Positions 61,315 through 64,000 of a stretch of 64,000 nucleotides of DNA are shown in pieces. Each line of letters begins with the position of its first letter. Positions within the stretch are counted from its first letter, which is position 1. The DNA is from Desulfoferula sp040751985 (lineage in GTDB: Bacteria; Desulfobacterota; Desulfarculia; Desulfarculales; Desulfarculaceae), in NCBI GenBank assembly GCA_040751985.1, contig JBFMFU010000071.1:1-64000 (forward strand). The letters run 5' to 3'. The notes below the pieces were generated by a model. It was not told the DNA's origin, made no database searches, and worked only from the letters and a program-made list of their open reading frames with translations. The position numbers and the translations under genes were made by a program.

Positions 61315-62763
61315 ATGGCGCTCAAGACCGGCGAACAGTACCTGAAATCCATCGCGGAGCTGGACCTGCAGGCCCACATCATGGGCCAGAAGGTGGGCGA
61401 CCTGCCCCGGCACGGCCTGGTGGCGCCCTCCCAGGAGGCGGTGGCCTTCACCTTCGACGGCGCCCACGACCCAGAGGCGGGGGGCATCTTCCGGGCCCAG
61501 AGCAACCTGTGCAACGCCGAGGTGAACCGCTTCACCCACCTGCACCAGTCGGCCGAGGACCTGGTGAAGAAGGTCATGATGCAGCGCTACTGCGGCACCA
61601 AGACCGCCTGCTGCTTCCAGCGTTGCGTGGGCCTGGACGCGGCCAACGCCATCTTCTCCACCACCTTCGAGTGCGACGCCAAGCACGGCACCAGCTACCA
61701 CCAGCGCTTCCAGGACTACTGGCGCTGGGTGCAGCAGGAGGACTTGGTGGTGGATGGGGCCATGACCGACCCTAAGGGCGACCGCGGCAAGCGGCCCAAG
61801 GATCAGGCCGACCCGGACCTGTTCCTGCGGGTCAAACAGCGGCTCGACAACGGGGTGCTGATTTCCGGAGCCAAGCTGCACCAGACCGGCATGCTCAACT
61901 CGCACGAGATACTAGTGATGCCCACCCTGACCATGCGCCCGGGCGAGGAGGCCTGGGCCATCTGCGCGGCGGTGCCCACCAACGCGCCGGGGGTGCGCTA
62001 TATCTACGGCCGCCAGGCCAGCGACACCCGCAAACTGGAAGCCCACCGCCTGGACGTGGGCAACCCGGTGTTTGGCGGCCAGGAGGTGATGACCATCTTC
62101 GAGGACGTGTTCGTGCCCAATGAGCGGGTGTTCCTGGACGGCGAGGTGGACTTCTCGGGCACCATGGTGGAGCGCTTCGCCTCTTACCACCGCCAGAGCT
62201 ACGGCGGCTGCAAGGTGGGGGTGGGCGACGCCCTGATCGGCGCTTCCGCCCTCATCGCCCAGATGAACGGCGTGGCGGGCGCCAGCCACATCCGCGACAA
62301 GATCGTGGAGATGATCCACCTCAATGAGACCATCTACTCCTGCGGCATCGCCTGCTCGGCCTTGGGCGAGCGCATGCCGGCCGGCAACTATCAGGTGAAC
62401 CTGCTCTTGGCCAACGTGTGCAAGCTCAACGTCACCCGCTTCCCCTACGAGCTGGCCCGCCTGGCCACGGACATCGCCGGCGGCCTCCTGGGCACCATGC
62501 CCTCGGCCGCGGACTTGGATGACCCGGTGGCCGGCCCTTACATCAAGAAGTACCTGGCCGCCGCGCCGGGGGTGGAGGTGGTGGACCGCATCAAGGTGCT
62601 GCGTCTGATCGAGAACCTGGTGGCCGGCGCCGGCGCCGTGGGCTATCTCATTGAGTCCATGCACGGAGCCGGGCCGCCCACGGCCCAGCGCATCATGATC
62701 AGCCGCCAGGCCAACCTGGAAGACAAGGTGGCCCAGGTCAAAAGCCTGCTGGACATCGCCTGA
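61315..62763 (+). CDS. abfD: 4-hydroxybutyryl-CoA dehydratase / vinylacetyl-CoA isomerase
   Basis: The 482-residue flavin/[4Fe-4S] enzyme retains the published ligands of the Clostridium aminobutyricum enzyme to within one residue. The cluster ligands are Cys100 and Cys104 (ACCFQRC), His292 and Cys299 (HRQSYGGCK, including Tyr296 and Lys300). E257 lies in GGQEVM and the ESMHGAGPP segment carries the C-terminal Glu. Thr191 (HQTGMLNSHE) is also kept. It dehydrates 4-hydroxybutyryl-CoA by a ketyl-radical mechanism to crotonyl-CoA. I chose the second ATG (61315) because the first (61294) lacks an SD. It lies 39 nt after an acyl-CoA dehydrogenase. Confidence 0.93.
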   Translation: MALKTGEQYLKSIAELDLQAHIMGQKVGDLPRHGLVAPSQEAVAFTFDGAHDPEAGGIFRAQSNLCNAEVNRFTHLHQSAEDLVKKVMMQRYCGTKTACCFQRCVGLDAANAIFSTTFECDAKHGTSYHQRFQDYWRWVQQEDLVVDGAMTDPKGDRGKRPKDQADPDLFLRVKQRLDNGVLISGAKLHQTGMLNSHEILVMPTLTMRPGEEAWAICAAVPTNAPGVRYIYGRQASDTRKLEAHRLDVGNPVFGGQEVMTIFEDVFVPNERVFLDGEVDFSGTMVERFASYHRQSYGGCKVGVGDALIGASALIAQMNGVAGASHIRDKIVEMIHLNETIYSCGIACSALGERMPAGNYQVNLLLANVCKLNVTRFPYELARLATDIAGGLLGTMPSAADLDDPVAGPYIKKYLAAAPGVEVVDRIKVLRLIENLVAGAGAVGYLIESMHGAGPPTAQRIMISRQANLEDKVAQVKSLLDIA

Positions 62764-62865
62764 GCCCGCCCCAGCTCAGACATGGGTCCCGAGCGGGGGA
62801 GGCATGCACGCGCAGCGAAAACGCCGCCAGATCGCCACGGCGCGCCTGAAGCCGGTGTAGCGGCC

Positions 62866-63744
62866 ATGCGCAGCGACCACTTCGCGGAGCTGGCCGGCGG
62901 CCGCTTCCACTACATTGACTGGGGCGGCTCCGGCCCCCTGCTGCACCTGGGCCACGCCACCGGCTTCTGCGCCGGGGCCTACACGCCCCTCGCCCAGCGC
63001 CTGACTCAGAGCTTCCAGGTGCTGGGCATGGACGACCGCGGCCACGGCCAGAGCATTGCCCCGGCCGACCCCCGGCGCATCAAGAACTGGATGGTCTTCG
63101 CCGAGGACTTCCGTGATTTTTTCCGAAGCCTGGGCCGGCCGCTGATCGCGGTGGGGCACTCACGGGCCGGGGTGGCCAGCATGCTGGTGGCCGCGTGTTG
63201 GCCGGAGCTGGTGCGGGCCCTGGTACTCATCGACCCCACCATCCTGCCCCTCAGCTGGATGTGGTGGTGGTACCTGGCCAAGAAGACCGGCGCCTCACGC
63301 CTGGTGCCCATCGCCCGCCAGGCAGCCCGGCGGCGCAACGGATGGGCCTCGCGAGAGGAGATGCTGGCCAGCTACCAGGGCAAGGGCCCCTTCCCGGCCT
63401 GGCAGGAGGGCTTCCTGGAGGCCTACGTGAATGAGGGCAGCCGCCTGCGGCCCGACGGCCGGGTGGAGCTTTGCTGCGATCCGGCCTGGGAGTCGGCGGT
63501 GTTCGCCAACTGCTCCCACGACATCTGGCGCTACGTGCCCCGAGTGCACTGCCCGATCCTGGTCCTGTATGGCAAGGAGTCCGACACCTTCCTGCCGGCC
63601 GCGGTGCAACGCTTCGCTCGCCTGAACCCCCAGGCCCAGATGATAGGCCTGGAAAACACCAGCCACTTCGTGCCTATGGAGCGGCCCTCGGAAACCACCG
63701 CGGCCATCATGGAGTTTGTGCAGAGACACGGCCTGCTGGGTTGA
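62866..63744 (+). CDS. Alpha/beta hydrolase
   Basis: The 292-residue protein has the oxyanion-type LGHATGF, the nucleophile elbow VGHSRAG, a C-terminal DTFLP acid segment and the His in ENTSHFVPME. The role is unknown; thioester or ester hydrolysis could release a product of the AbfD pathway. The ATG at 62866 was picked where similarity begins; the SD is weak, and the frame is open upstream. The 102-nt gap after abfD contains no other gene. Confidence 0.8.
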   Translation: MRSDHFAELAGGRFHYIDWGGSGPLLHLGHATGFCAGAYTPLAQRLTQSFQVLGMDDRGHGQSIAPADPRRIKNWMVFAEDFRDFFRSLGRPLIAVGHSRAGVASMLVAACWPELVRALVLIDPTILPLSWMWWWYLAKKTGASRLVPIARQAARRRNGWASREEMLASYQGKGPFPAWQEGFLEAYVNEGSRLRPDGRVELCCDPAWESAVFANCSHDIWRYVPRVHCPILVLYGKESDTFLPAAVQRFARLNPQAQMIGLENTSHFVPMERPSETTAAIMEFVQRHGLLG

Positions 63745-63762
63745 GCATACGGAGGAAATAAA

Positions 63763-63798
63763 AGCCCGGCCGGAGCGCTCCGGCCGGGTGGCTTTTTT
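63763..63798 (+). terminator. Bidirectional terminator at the right edge
   Basis: A perfect GCCCGGCCGGAGC/GCTCCGGCCGGG stem is followed by a T run on the plus strand and by an A-rich segment on the other side. It ends the ACAD-AbfD-hydrolase operon and the minus-strand livF. Confidence 0.85.
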
Positions 63799-63808
63799 GG
63801 ACGGGCGC

Positions 63809-64000
63809 CTACAGGCCCAGGTAGGTCTTGCGGATCACCTCATCGGCCAGTAGTTCCTCGCCCTGACCCTCAGCGATGATCTTGCCCGAGGAGAGCACGT
63901 AGTTGCGCGAGGCCATCTTGAATACCCGCGCCACCTCCTGCTCCACCAGCAGGATGGTGATGCCCAGCTTGCGTATCTTCATGATCGTCTGGAACACCTC
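63809..64000 (-). CDS. LivF-type ABC transporter ATP-binding protein, C-terminal fragment
   Basis: The last 63 codons of a LivF-like ATPase remain inside the window, including ITILLVEQEVARVFKMASR (the His-switch region) and the usual C terminus ADEVIRKTYLGL. The frame runs off the right edge. It implies a second Liv-type transporter to the right, separate from livHMGFK. Confidence 0.88.
   Translation of the reverse strand, partial: EVFQTIMKIRKLGITILLVEQEVARVFKMASRNYVLSSGKIIAEGQGEELLADEVIRKTYLGL

Overview
The window is a high-GC bacterial chromosome segment packed with genes in long same-strand runs. Several things point to an anaerobic, respiring member of the Desulfobacterota: a four-subunit 2-oxoacid:ferredoxin oxidoreductase, multiheme c-type cytochromes with a membrane cytochrome b, EtfBA, several acyl-CoA dehydrogenases with beta-oxidation partners, a 4-hydroxybutyryl-CoA dehydratase, a QueG-like Fe-S protein and branched-chain amino-acid (Liv) transporters. 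A Desulfarculales-like fatty-acid or aromatic-acid degrader is my best guess. The taxonomic call is inference; no 16S or marker gene is present.

Layout. (1) 1-11 kb: the end of an IS3-family element, tRNA-Phe, comM, a minus-strand operon for an octaheme lipoprotein, a triheme membrane cytochrome and a cytochrome b, a universal stress protein, an alpha/beta hydrolase, a BI-1 family membrane protein and porGDAB behind a strong promoter. (2) 11-22 kb: a minus-strand oxidative pentose-phosphate operon (gnd-zwf-pgl) that continues without a break into an SRAP protein, a DUF362 protein, an aldehyde dehydrogenase and a radical-SAM protein. A brnTA toxin-antitoxin pair and transketolase lie upstream. 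(3) 22-36 kb: mixed accessory and housekeeping genes. They include a Tat flavodoxin, a MerR regulator with a membrane/iron-sulfur-flavoprotein/SCP2 fusion, a binding protein paired with a Cache-HAMP cyclase, msrA, GAF-gap, a glycosyltransferase, cobO and etfBA. (4) 36-44 kb: a plus-strand operon with an ACAD10/11-type (LvaC-like) acyl-CoA dehydrogenase, a TetR regulator, an aminoglycoside-phosphotransferase-like kinase (LvaA-like), a DUF362 protein, a 3-hydroxyacyl-CoA dehydrogenase, a QueG-like protein and an SDR. (5) 44-50 kb: a BKACE-family enzyme, livHMGFK and an XRE-cupin regulator. (6) 50-59 kb: a complete beta-oxidation operon (ligase, acyl-CoA dehydrogenase, FadJ-like protein, TetR, thiolase, SDR). 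(7) 59-64 kb: acyl-CoA dehydrogenase, AbfD, hydrolase and the end of a second livF.

How it fits together. Carboxylic acids are activated to CoA thioesters, dehydrogenated with EtfBA as the likely electron acceptor, hydrated, oxidised and thiolysed. The most interesting theme is 4-hydroxyacyl-CoA chemistry. The LvaA/LvaC-like pair (phosphorylate the 4-hydroxyl, then eliminate phosphate) and AbfD (radical dehydration of 4-hydroxybutyryl-CoA) are two mechanistically different ways of handling a 4-hydroxyl group, and both are encoded here within about 26 kb. Pentose-phosphate enzymes would supply reducing power and precursors. Strong sigma70-type promoters and clear operator palindromes are visible for tRNA-Phe, por, brnTA and the XRE/liv unit.
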